The notes beneath the pieces were generated by a model. That model saw only the letters and a list, made by a program, of their open reading frames with translations. It searched no databases and was not told where the DNA came from. DNA of 64,000 bases from RZYY01 sp036794825 (GTDB lineage: Bacteria > Bacteroidota > Bacteroidia > Bacteroidales > 4484-276), in assembly GCA_036794825.1 (NCBI GenBank), contig DAIRGA010000009.1, forward strand, positions 62,001 through 126,000, read 5' to 3'. Made by a program: the position numbers and the translations under genes. This document shows, one piece after another, positions 18,762 through 26,860 of the stretch. The stretch's first letter is position 1; every line of letters starts with the position of its first letter.

Positions 18762-20690
18762 GTGATGGTCAAAAGAAATACAATATCATTCCGGATTATT
18801 TCAAGGGTGCTGTTAATTACGATCACTCTTTTTGTGGTTCTCCTGGCAGGCCATTCGCGATACACCAGGAAATTGATCCGTGAATCAACGCAGGAATACG
18901 CCATTGAATTGGGTGGAAACATCGCCGGAAAAATTGAAGAGGTGCTGCAACCCATGGAGAAAATTCCTGAAATGCTTGCTACATCAATGGAATTGGGGTT
19001 GATTCACCCGGATTCGATATTTACCGTTCTGCGATCGGTTGTTTACAAAAATCCCGAAGTGTATGGAACCTGTATTGCTTTCGAACCATACTTTTACCAG
19101 GAAAAAGGCGAGTATTACATGCTTTACGCCTACAGCCACAACGACAAAATCGAAACTACGCTGTTAGGGGGAGAGACTTATGATTATTTCTACATGGACT
19201 GGTACCAAATTCCCTCCATGCTTAGGGTTCCGCATTGGTCGGAGCCCTACTACGACGAAGGCGCCGGTAATATTTTAATGGCCACTTATTCAGTGCCCTT
19301 TTATTTAAAGGTGGGCAATGAACGAAAACTCGCTGGTATTGTCACCATTGATCTGGGATTAGAGTGGCTGACTGACATAGTTTCAAGGGTAAAAATTTTT
19401 GAGACCGGTTACGCTTTTGTTCTCTCAAGAAACGGAGTGGCAGTTACCCATCCCGACAAAACCATGATTATGAACAAGAGCATTTATTCCAACTCGGTGG
19501 AATGGAATGCGCCTCTTCTCAGAGAAATAGGGAGGGATTTGATGAACGGAAACAGCAGATTCAGGGAATATAACATCCCAGGCAGGAAAGATTTGTGGAT
19601 CTATTATCGTAACCTGAGCTCCAATATGTGGTCAATTTGCGCAGTATTCCCTGATGAGGAGATGTTTGCACCCATCAATAAAATGCAAACCATGTTGATT
19701 GGATTCACCCTTGCCGGATTAATATTGCTGACCCTTCTAACCACTGGCATTATCAAACGATTGGCTGCCCCGCTGGTACATTTCTCAAAAACAGCCAACC
19801 TGATTGCCAAAGGTAATTTTAACGTGCAGATTCCTCAGGTAAAATCAAGCGATGAAATGATGGAGTTGCAATCGGCTTTTACCAACATGCAGGATCAACT
19901 GGCGGTGTATATCGAAAACCTGAAAGAGACTACGTCGGCCAAAGAGAAGATTGAGAGTGAATTGCGCATTGCCCGCGAAATACAACTCTCCATGATTCCG
20001 CATTCATTTCCCCCATTTCCCGATTTGCCGCAGATTTCACTTTTTGCCAGGCTGAAATCCGCCAGGGAGGTTGGCGGCGACTTGTACGATTTCTTCCAGA
20101 TTGATAAAAGCAAATTCTGCTTCGCAATAGGAGACGTTTCCGGGAAAGGGGTTCCGGCTTCATTATTTATGGCTGTTACACGAACCCTGTTAAGATCTGT
20201 AGCTGACAAAGTTTCCTCAGCCGCTGAGATTATGGAAAACCTCAATAAATCACTGGCATTCAACAATGAATCGAGCATGTTCGTGACCTTTTTCCTGGGA
20301 ATTGTTGACCTTGAAAATGGAAAATTGCAATTTTCCAACGCAGGGCATAACCCGCCGGTTCTCATAAAACGTAATGGGGAAGTGAGTTTGTTTGAAACAG
20401 CAAAAGCCATTCCTTTAGGTCTTTTTGAAGATTTTGTTTACCCTGCATCCGAAATTGATCTTACAAACGGTGATATGATATTCGCTTACACCGATGGGGT
20501 TACTGAAGCGGAAAACGAGCAATCCCAATTGTTTGGTGAATCGAAAATGGTGGATGTTATCAGAAACTTCAAAAAATCAAATAACCCGGGCGATCTGATC
20601 CTTGAAATGGAAATTGCAATTGATGCACATGTCAAAGGATCTCTGCAATCAGACGATATTACCATGATGTCAATTTTATACAATGGATAA
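18762..20690 (+). CDS. Membrane sensor PP2C/SpoIIE-type serine phosphatase
   Basis: This 642-residue protein has a membrane helix at about 13-30, a periplasmic dCache-like sensor (about 40-300, with PHWSEPYYDEG and GIVTIDLGLEWL), a second helix at 309-330, a HAMP linker (331-385) and a coiled coil. The C-terminal SpoIIE/RsbU-type PP2C phosphatase has metal-binding Asp439 (GGDLYDFF), Asp457 (GDVSGKG), AGHNPP, YTDGVTEAEN and SDDITMM. Such phosphatases dephosphorylate STAS-domain antagonists. The next two genes encode the matching kinase and STAS protein, and all overlap. The solute-binding protein immediately upstream may deliver an additional input to the periplasmic domain. Confidence 0.93.
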   Translation: MMVKRNTISFRIISRVLLITITLFVVLLAGHSRYTRKLIRESTQEYAIELGGNIAGKIEEVLQPMEKIPEMLATSMELGLIHPDSIFTVLRSVVYKNPEVYGTCIAFEPYFYQEKGEYYMLYAYSHNDKIETTLLGGETYDYFYMDWYQIPSMLRVPHWSEPYYDEGAGNILMATYSVPFYLKVGNERKLAGIVTIDLGLEWLTDIVSRVKIFETGYAFVLSRNGVAVTHPDKTMIMNKSIYSNSVEWNAPLLREIGRDLMNGNSRFREYNIPGRKDLWIYYRNLSSNMWSICAVFPDEEMFAPINKMQTMLIGFTLAGLILLTLLTTGIIKRLAAPLVHFSKTANLIAKGNFNVQIPQVKSSDEMMELQSAFTNMQDQLAVYIENLKETTSAKEKIESELRIAREIQLSMIPHSFPPFPDLPQISLFARLKSAREVGGDLYDFFQIDKSKFCFAIGDVSGKGVPASLFMAVTRTLLRSVADKVSSAAEIMENLNKSLAFNNESSMFVTFFLGIVDLENGKLQFSNAGHNPPVLIKRNGEVSLFETAKAIPLGLFEDFVYPASEIDLTNGDMIFAYTDGVTEAENEQSQLFGESKMVDVIRNFKKSNNPGDLILEMEIAIDAHVKGSLQSDDITMMSILYNG

Positions 20691-21111
20691 ACAAGATAAC
20701 TTTTACAGGCTTGCTTTAGCCAATAAAATCAGTGAACTGGAACGAATCCATTTGACGGTGGGGGAATTATTGAACAAATGGGAAATCCCTGCCGCTATGG
20801 GTTTTACCCTGGATCTGGTTCTCGAAGAGGCCTTTACCAACGTTGTTAAATATGCATTTGATGACGATCAAACTCATGAAATTTTACTTGAGTTTGAAAA
20901 AAATGACCAATGGTTGGAGATAAGATTGATTGATGATGGATTGAGTTATGACCCAACCCAAAAAACCGATCCTGACATCGAAGCGCCGGTTGAGGATAGA
21001 CAGGTTGGCGGTTTGGGGATTTTTCTGATAAAACAATTTATGGATTCGGTTGATTATCAGCGAAAAGACAATAAAAATTACCTAATACTTACCAAACAAA
21101 TTTCCAGATGA
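20683..21111 (+). CDS. RsbW/SpoIIAB-like anti-sigma-type serine kinase
   Basis: This 142-residue GHKL-fold ATPase is of the anti-sigma factor kinase class. The N box has Glu49 and Asn53 (LEEAFTN), the G1 box is DDG at 84-86, and the G2 box is GGLG at 109-112. There is no sensor or phospho-acceptor domain, which separates it from histidine kinases. It should phosphorylate the STAS protein encoded next and bind an unknown target when the STAS partner is phosphorylated. It overlaps the phosphatase gene by 8 bp and the STAS gene by 4 bp, showing tight translational coupling. Confidence 0.9.
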   Translation: MDKQDNFYRLALANKISELERIHLTVGELLNKWEIPAAMGFTLDLVLEEAFTNVVKYAFDDDQTHEILLEFEKNDQWLEIRLIDDGLSYDPTQKTDPDIEAPVEDRQVGGLGIFLIKQFMDSVDYQRKDNKNYLILTKQISR

Positions 21112-21437
21112 ATATTACCATAAACAAAACTGAAAACCACGCAATAGTTAAGGCGGAAGGAAGGCTTGACACAATTCATGCGGATAATTTTGAAAAACAA
21201 ATGCTCGAAGTGTTTGAAGGCACAAAGGGGGAAATTATTCTCGATTGCAGCGGTTTAGAATACATAAGCAGCACGGGATTGCGGGTTTTTCTAATTGTGC
21301 AGAAGAAGATGGGTACAGCAACCAGAAAATTCAAAATTTGCAACCTGCAACCCATTATCAAGGAGATCTTTGAAGTTTCGGGTTTTAATATGGTTTTCTC
21401 AATTTTCCCTGACTTAAAAAGCGCTTTGGCATCGTAA
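21108..21437 (+). CDS. STAS-domain anti-sigma factor antagonist
   Basis: This 109-residue single STAS domain is of the SpoIIAA/RsbV type. The core motif ILDCSGLEYISSTGLRVFL includes the predicted phospho-acceptor Ser55, aligned with the SpoIIAA phosphoserine in DSSGLG. It is probably the substrate of both the kinase at 20683 and the phosphatase at 18762. No sigma factor gene sits in this operon; the ECF gene at 37514 is 16 kb away and ECF factors are not the usual partners, so the output target is unknown. Confidence 0.92.
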   Translation: MNITINKTENHAIVKAEGRLDTIHADNFEKQMLEVFEGTKGEIILDCSGLEYISSTGLRVFLIVQKKMGTATRKFKICNLQPIIKEIFEVSGFNMVFSIFPDLKSALAS

Positions 21438-21620
21438 TAAAGTCTTGTGACTCACATTGCGGGACATTGATATTTAGACTTAATGAATTACCTGTGTTTT
21501 TAATCGCGAATATGGACTAAGCGGAACGTAGTTAATGGGAGGTCTTCATCAACCTTTTTAATAGCAAAAAGCCTTTTTGGATGACCATTTCCATGTGCAG
21601 ATTGATTTTTAAAAACTGAT

Positions 21621-21628
21621 TATTTTTG
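21621..21628 (+). promoter_or_regulatory. Putative -7 element for lytic transglycosylase gene
   Basis: TATTTTTG lies 51 nt upstream of the ATG at 21680. The -33 region is weak. Confidence 0.4.
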
Positions 21629-21679
21629 CAGTTGAAAATTAATCCGATTTATGGCCGTTAATTGAAATAAATATTACTG

Positions 21680-23626
21680 ATGAGCATTAAATCAAAATTT
21701 ATCCAATACCTCTCCCTGCTGTTAATCATTTCAATAACAATAAGTTGCTCAACCTTTAAGACGTCAAGTCAACAACATACATCTTCAACGGGTAAAGATC
21801 ACTCCGAGGAACGATACAAAAGCATCAAAAAATCATACGATAGCGATAAAAGCTCAAGGCTCTTCAGCTCGGAGGATTTTGAAGAAACCGCTATGGACAA
21901 TATCCCTGAATCAGATAATGACTCAACCATCATCATTGAGTCGCATGAGTTTGCAGATTCCCTGTTGAGTTTTTCTTATGCCAAAATGAACGATTCAAAA
22001 ATTGCTGAGGAATTGGTTAAAGAATCACGGTCTTTGTTTATGCTCGACAGCCTGACCACGCTTAAGTTCTTCAAGGATGATGAATACCTGTTTGACAGAA
22101 ACCGGCAAAACATTTTCAATTTTGAGGAAGGCTTTGTTCCCATTTACAGCGACTCTGTTTATCGTTCGCGTATTGAAAAGTTAAACCGAAAAACTCCGTT
22201 AGAATTCACATATAATGAGACAGTTAAGAGCTATATCGAAGTTTACGGAGTTCGCAAACGTGGCCTGACCTCCCGGATACTTGGTCTTGCCGAAGTCTAT
22301 TTTCCCATGTTTGAAGAGATTCTCGATCAATATAACCTCCCACTCGAACTGAAATACCTTGCTGTGGTGGAATCTGCATTAAACCCACTAGCCGGATCGC
22401 CTGTGGGTGCCAAAGGTTTGTGGCAGTTTATGTACGGAACCGGAAAAATGTATGGCCTTGAGTTAAACTCTTATGTTGACGACCGCTACGATCCTTATAA
22501 ATCAACAATTGCAGCCTGTCAGCATCTGCAGGATCTCTATGATATTTACCAGGATTGGTGGCTGGTACTCGCAGCTTACAATTCGGGAGGGGGTAATGTA
22601 AACAAGGCAATCCGCCGTGCAGGTGGCGTGAAAAATTATTGGGCAATCTGGCCCTATCTCCCCCGAGAAACCCGAGGATACGTGCCCGCTTTTATTGCGG
22701 TTTCCTATCTGATGAACTATACCGCCGAGCATAACCTATATGCTGTCCATCCCGGAATTCTCTACAACGCAATTGATACCGTTCATGTTCACGACGCCCT
22801 GTCTTTCGAACAGATATCAGAGGTTTTGGGTATATCTAAAGAAGACTTGAAATACCTGAACCCATCGTTCAAAGAGGGTATCATCCCGGCTACATCCGAC
22901 AATAAGTATGTATTACGCCTTCCACGTTCATTATCAGGGTATTATGTATCAAAAGAATCCGAAATTTATAATCACAAAACTCAGAAAGGTATTGAGCGTG
23001 AGAAACTAATTACACAAATTGACGAAATGCCGAAGTATCAGGTGCATACGGTAAAGAGTGGTGAAACCCTGGGCGGCATTGCCAAAAAATACAAAACCTC
23101 AGTGTCCGGGATACAATCCCTCAATAAAATGAAAGGCACGACCATCCATCCCGGGCAGAAGCTTTATGTCAGCGGAACACCCCCTAAAAGCGGCGGTACA
23201 CCGGCCAAGGCTTCTAATTCCACGGCAACTGCCTCCTCTTCTACCTCCAATGCTGCTTCAGGCGAAAAATCCACACACACGGTTAAGAAAGGCGAAAACC
23301 TGGGTAGCATTGCCTCCAGGTATAACTGCACAGTTAACGATTTAAAAAGCTGGAACAACCTGAAATCCAATACTATTCATATTAATCAGAAACTTGTGGT
23401 TTACAAACCGGCCACCTCACAAAATGCACAAGACGCTTCAGCAAGCGTGACTGGTAAAAGCGCTGACGGTTATATCTATCACATTGTGAAACCCGGCGAC
23501 ACACTCTGGGATATTGCCAAAAAATACAATGGCGTTACTGTGGAAGAACTTAAGAAACTCAACAATATCACCAATTCACAGTCCCTAAAAGTTGGGCAGA
23601 AGATAAAAATAGCCAGCGCTGGCTAA
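21680..23626 (+). CDS. Membrane-bound lytic transglycosylase with three LysM domains (MltD-like)
   Basis: This 648-residue lipoprotein has a signal sequence ending at lipobox Cys23 (SCST). A low-complexity linker is followed by an SLT domain (about 215-365) with catalytic Glu231 in AVVESALNP, then GAKGLWQFM and AAYNSGGGNVNKA. Three LysM domains follow: HTVKSGETLGGIAKKY, HTVKKGENLGSIASRY and HIVKPGDTLWDIAKKY, separated by Ser/Thr/Ala-rich linkers. It cleaves the glycan strands of peptidoglycan by the non-hydrolytic 1,6-anhydro mechanism in the periplasm. It is 18 bp upstream of the DUF4837 lipoprotein gene and probably cotranscribed with it. Confidence 0.92.
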   Translation: MSIKSKFIQYLSLLLIISITISCSTFKTSSQQHTSSTGKDHSEERYKSIKKSYDSDKSSRLFSSEDFEETAMDNIPESDNDSTIIIESHEFADSLLSFSYAKMNDSKIAEELVKESRSLFMLDSLTTLKFFKDDEYLFDRNRQNIFNFEEGFVPIYSDSVYRSRIEKLNRKTPLEFTYNETVKSYIEVYGVRKRGLTSRILGLAEVYFPMFEEILDQYNLPLELKYLAVVESALNPLAGSPVGAKGLWQFMYGTGKMYGLELNSYVDDRYDPYKSTIAACQHLQDLYDIYQDWWLVLAAYNSGGGNVNKAIRRAGGVKNYWAIWPYLPRETRGYVPAFIAVSYLMNYTAEHNLYAVHPGILYNAIDTVHVHDALSFEQISEVLGISKEDLKYLNPSFKEGIIPATSDNKYVLRLPRSLSGYYVSKESEIYNHKTQKGIEREKLITQIDEMPKYQVHTVKSGETLGGIAKKYKTSVSGIQSLNKMKGTTIHPGQKLYVSGTPPKSGGTPAKASNSTATASSSTSNAASGEKSTHTVKKGENLGSIASRYNCTVNDLKSWNNLKSNTIHINQKLVVYKPATSQNAQDASASVTGKSADGYIYHIVKPGDTLWDIAKKYNGVTVEELKKLNNITNSQSLKVGQKIKIASAG

Positions 23627-23644
23627 ACACATAAAACATTCAAA

Positions 23645-24655
23645 ATGCGTATCTTACGAAGGATTGGTTGTGGCTCGGTTTTGGTTTTTTTTGCCCTTTC
23701 ATTAGTATCTTGTTTTAGCGGTTCGTCAGGATTGCAGCCTTCAACCGGAAAAACCAACGAAATGCTGGTGGTTACCAATAGTGAGATCGTTCAGAAAGGT
23801 AGCGTCGGATCATCAATCAGCGACTTTTTTGCACAGATCATGGATGGCTTTCCGCAGCCCGAAAAGACTTACGATCTGGCTTTTGTTACCGAACCTGGTT
23901 TCAGCCAGATGTTCAAGACCCACCACAACATTTTTATTGTGGATATCAACCCGGAATTTACCAGGCCAGTGCTTGAAACCCATTCCGACCTCTGGGCAAA
24001 ACCTCAGCGGGTTATTAAAATGACCGTACCCGACGATTCGACTTTCCTGGTTGAGTTTGATCTTCACAAAGAGGCGTTCATGGAGTTTTTTCATGCCAAC
24101 GAGCGCCGGCGGGCAATACAAGCTTTTGGAACTATTGAAGACCTTAAGATCAAGAAATTTGTCAGCGAAAAATTTGACATCAACCTGATGATTCCAAAGA
24201 GTTTCTACATTGCAAAAGATGCCAAAGATTTTGTATGGTTGAGAAGAGAAGCCCAGCAATTCAGTCAGGGAATCCTGATCTATACGTTTCCATATACTGA
24301 TACCTTGGTTTTTGTTCCCGATGAAATTATCAGACGCAGGGATGAATTTACTAAGTCAAATGTTCCGGGGCCTGCTCCGGAATCATTTATGAAAGTGTCG
24401 TTGATCGAACCACCCTTTACCCGTAGAATTGATTTCAACGGGTTGTTTGCTGTTGAGATGCGCGGAATGTGGGAACTGGAAGGTGATTTTATGGGTGGGC
24501 CGTTCATCAACTACACCGTTGTGGATGAGAAGAATGGCAGGATAATCACATTGGATGGTTTTGTTTACTATCCTAACCAGGATAAAAAAAATCTTGTCCG
24601 CCAGCTTGAGTCATTACTTTATACACTAAGTATACCTGAAAAAGCCTCCGAATAA
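23645..24655 (+). CDS. DUF4837 family lipoprotein
   Basis: This 336-residue protein begins with a signal peptide and lipobox (LSLVSCFSG). The body shows the DUF4837 pattern: GKTNEMLVVT near the N-terminus, a central HNIFIVDINP and a C-terminal RGMWELEGDFMGGPF block. The family is largely restricted to Bacteroidota and its function is unknown. Its position directly after a lytic transglycosylase suggests an envelope role. The length fits the family. Confidence 0.82.
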   Translation: MRILRRIGCGSVLVFFALSLVSCFSGSSGLQPSTGKTNEMLVVTNSEIVQKGSVGSSISDFFAQIMDGFPQPEKTYDLAFVTEPGFSQMFKTHHNIFIVDINPEFTRPVLETHSDLWAKPQRVIKMTVPDDSTFLVEFDLHKEAFMEFFHANERRRAIQAFGTIEDLKIKKFVSEKFDINLMIPKSFYIAKDAKDFVWLRREAQQFSQGILIYTFPYTDTLVFVPDEIIRRRDEFTKSNVPGPAPESFMKVSLIEPPFTRRIDFNGLFAVEMRGMWELEGDFMGGPFINYTVVDEKNGRIITLDGFVYYPNQDKKNLVRQLESLLYTLSIPEKASE

Positions 24656-24713
24656 ATCCTTATTCATTGTTTTTCAGAACTTTGCTATAAAAAATCCGGA
24701 ATTGTAAAGGCAT

Positions 24714-24737
24714 AAAAAAACCCCTCATTCAGAGGGG
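24714..24737 (-). terminator. Terminator downstream of tRNA-His
   Basis: On the minus strand CCCCTC-TGAAT-GAGGGG is followed by TTTTTTT. It begins 5 bp after the tRNA 3' end and is a canonical intrinsic terminator. Confidence 0.85.
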
Positions 24738-24741
24738 TGAG

Positions 24742-24816
24742 GGTGCAAGATGGGACTCGAACCCACGACCCTTGGAACCACAATCCAATGCTCTAACCGG
24801 CTGAGCTACATGCACC
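24742..24816 (-). tRNA. tRNA-His (anticodon GUG)
   Basis: A full cloverleaf can be drawn. The anticodon loop is TTGTGGT within a TTGGA/TCCAA stem, so the anticodon is GTG. The D stem is GCTC/GAGC and the T arm is GTGGG-TTCGAGT-CCCAT. A G at position -1 facing C73 is the histidine identity element. The CCA end is not encoded. The acceptor stem has a U6-U67 mismatch. A promoter lies upstream at 24900-24932 and a terminator immediately downstream. Confidence 0.95.
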
Positions 24817-24899
24817 ATGTGTATTTCTGTCTTCAAATGTGGTCATGAAATCTGTTTCCTTTAATATTTACCTCAGGAAATCAATCAAAGAACGTGCGG

Positions 24900-24932
24900 C
24901 AAAAATAATACTTTTTGATTTTATCCATCAAA
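24900..24932 (-). promoter_or_regulatory. Bacteroidota-type promoter for tRNA-His
   Basis: Read on the minus strand this is TTTG, a 21-nt spacer and TATTTTTG, an exact match to TTTG-N19/21-TANNTTTG. It sits about 85 bp upstream of the tRNA 5' end. The rest of the 310-bp gap 24817-25126 shows nothing recognisable. Confidence 0.65.
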
Positions 24933-25126
24933 CAGTGAGAAAAATACTAATCAAATCAACTTTTCATGGTGATTGGTAATTAGTTGTTGGTTAAAGTTTA
25001 AAATCTGAACTTCCAATCGGCAGTTTTGAGATAATTCAAAATCAACCGGCAGGACTACCTGTTTAATCATTCTATGAAAAACAGAATATAGTTCTTTTTC
25101 TGTGTAAAGGCCAGTAAAACAATTAT

Positions 25127-26623
25127 TTAGAATTGAAATCGCCCGCAATCCCTGAAGGGCTTATCGGAATAACAGTAACCTTTGCGGAGATGGAATTTTA
25201 ATGAGACATAGATATCTGCACCATAGACATCCGAAGCACCAAGTAAAATGCCGAATTTGTCCGTTCCCACGCTTAAAAACTTGTACCTGGCATAAAATCC
25301 AAGGTGGAGTTTTTGAAAATCATAGAAAGAACCGGAAAAATTGAATTCAACGTTATCGGTTTCGTACCTCACGCCAACAATTGCATTTGCTGGATTTCTA
25401 ACCTGAAAATTACCCAGTTTCAATGGAAAAATGAATGCGCCTGATAAATACCAGTTGGGAAAATACTGATAATCAGCATGAAGATTAATCTTGGCCGGAA
25501 GATGAATTTTCATATTGTTAGAGTCTTTCAGCGATGCCTGCGGGTCGCCATAAAACACGGTACTGAACTGCGCCATCAGATCATTGACGTTCGAAAACTC
25601 CATAGTATCAATGCTTTGCCATAATTGAGAGACATTGTAGTATGAGTGTTCTTTTGTATTTTGATCAAAAGCGATTCTTCCTAAGTTGGAGACAGAAGCG
25701 CCAATTTTGTACCTGTAAGGTTGAAAACTGGCTTCGCATTGCCGGTTGTATCTTTGGTTTGCTGAAACATCAAGATTTCGCACGAAAGAAAACCCAAGGT
25801 CAATGGCGGTTCCTTTGCCCCTGAAAAGTGGATCAGTTCCGGTGAATTCATTCGTGTTGTAATCGAGTGGAAGAGAATAGCCGACATCAGCACTCAGGTT
25901 TATAAAATCAACTGTATCCTTGTTCACTATGTTTAAATGCAGGTCATTAGCAACAACGTAGGCGCCTGAGTTGCCAGATAATCTTTTGAGATTGATGCCA
26001 AACGACCAGTTGTTCAAATAATCCTTCTTGAATACGTGCGACCAGTTCAGTCCAACCTCAGTCCAGGCCAGAGCAGCAGCGTTTACATTCTCGCCTTTAA
26101 TGTCAACTCCATAAAGTGGTTCATAGGAAATTCCCTCGAAAAATAGCACAGCCAGATTGTTGGGTACATTGTTGAAGTCGGTGTTAATCAAACCTTTGGT
26201 GAAAATACCAAATGCCTGACGACCAACGTGCATCGAAAATGAAGGACCGATAATCTCTGACTGGTAGAACCCCGACACATTATCATGTTGTGTTGTGTAA
26301 TCCAACCCTTCACCACGAACTTCTGCCGAGGGTAGGAGGGGAGAGCGCTTTAACAAATTCACAAACCTGAAATCCTGGTTATGGTAGAACACGAAATTGT
26401 TTTCTGCTGATAACCCGGCAGTTAATAAATTTACATCTAGATAAACCTTCGAATTGACACTGGCAGTTGGATTAAAATGAACTCCATTAATCCCATTGAA
26501 ATTACTCACCGACAAGCCATACATTTCCTGGGCAGTGGTTAACTGCAAATTGGAAAACCATAGGAAAAAATAAATCAGAACCACAGGTTTGAAACCTGAA
26601 GGTAAAGTTATAACAAGGCGCAA
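25127..26623 (-). CDS. DUF5723-like outer-membrane beta-barrel protein
   Basis: This protein has up to 498 residues, with a signal peptide ending near TTAQE (about residue 32). The mature start MYGLSVSNFNGINGVHFNPTAS fits the DUF5723/PorV-like pattern in which the new N-terminus precedes alternating beta strands. Aromatic-rich amphipathic strands continue to the C-terminus (HLGFYARYKFLS, ADIYVSLKFHL). It is probably an outer-membrane barrel of unknown function. The frame has no early ATG: TTG at 26623 is used here and GTG at 26584 would also give a good signal peptide. It is monocistronic. Confidence 0.65.
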   Translation of the reverse strand: MRLVITLPSGFKPVVLIYFFLWFSNLQLTTAQEMYGLSVSNFNGINGVHFNPTASVNSKVYLDVNLLTAGLSAENNFVFYHNQDFRFVNLLKRSPLLPSAEVRGEGLDYTTQHDNVSGFYQSEIIGPSFSMHVGRQAFGIFTKGLINTDFNNVPNNLAVLFFEGISYEPLYGVDIKGENVNAAALAWTEVGLNWSHVFKKDYLNNWSFGINLKRLSGNSGAYVVANDLHLNIVNKDTVDFINLSADVGYSLPLDYNTNEFTGTDPLFRGKGTAIDLGFSFVRNLDVSANQRYNRQCEASFQPYRYKIGASVSNLGRIAFDQNTKEHSYYNVSQLWQSIDTMEFSNVNDLMAQFSTVFYGDPQASLKDSNNMKIHLPAKINLHADYQYFPNWYLSGAFIFPLKLGNFQVRNPANAIVGVRYETDNVEFNFSGSFYDFQKLHLGFYARYKFLSVGTDKFGILLGASDVYGADIYVSLKFHLRKGYCYSDKPFRDCGRFQF

Positions 26624-26812
26624 TTGTTGGTCTGGTAAATCAGTTAAAACTCTATTTCATCACTTGGTTAGTGCAATTAAGATGTTTTTTCCCCGAAAGG
26701 TTGCCATGAGGATCAATAATTTGTGATTTTTAACATCACTTCGTTGATTAATAAGCAAAGAACAACTAGTGTTCTGAATGGCAATACAACCTGTTTGACC
26801 AGAAACACCATG

Positions 26813-26843
26813 ATTGGAAAACTGAGAAAAGAATTTACTTTTG
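26813..26843 (+). promoter_or_regulatory. Bacteroidota-type promoter for acyl-CoA ligase
   Basis: ATTG at 26813-26816 precedes TACTTTTG at 26836-26843 with a 19-nt spacer. The ATG at 26861 follows within about 18 nt. The promoter lies inside a longer open frame and therefore decides the start codon. Confidence 0.6.
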
Positions 26844-26860
26844 CGGTAAAAAAATCCGGA

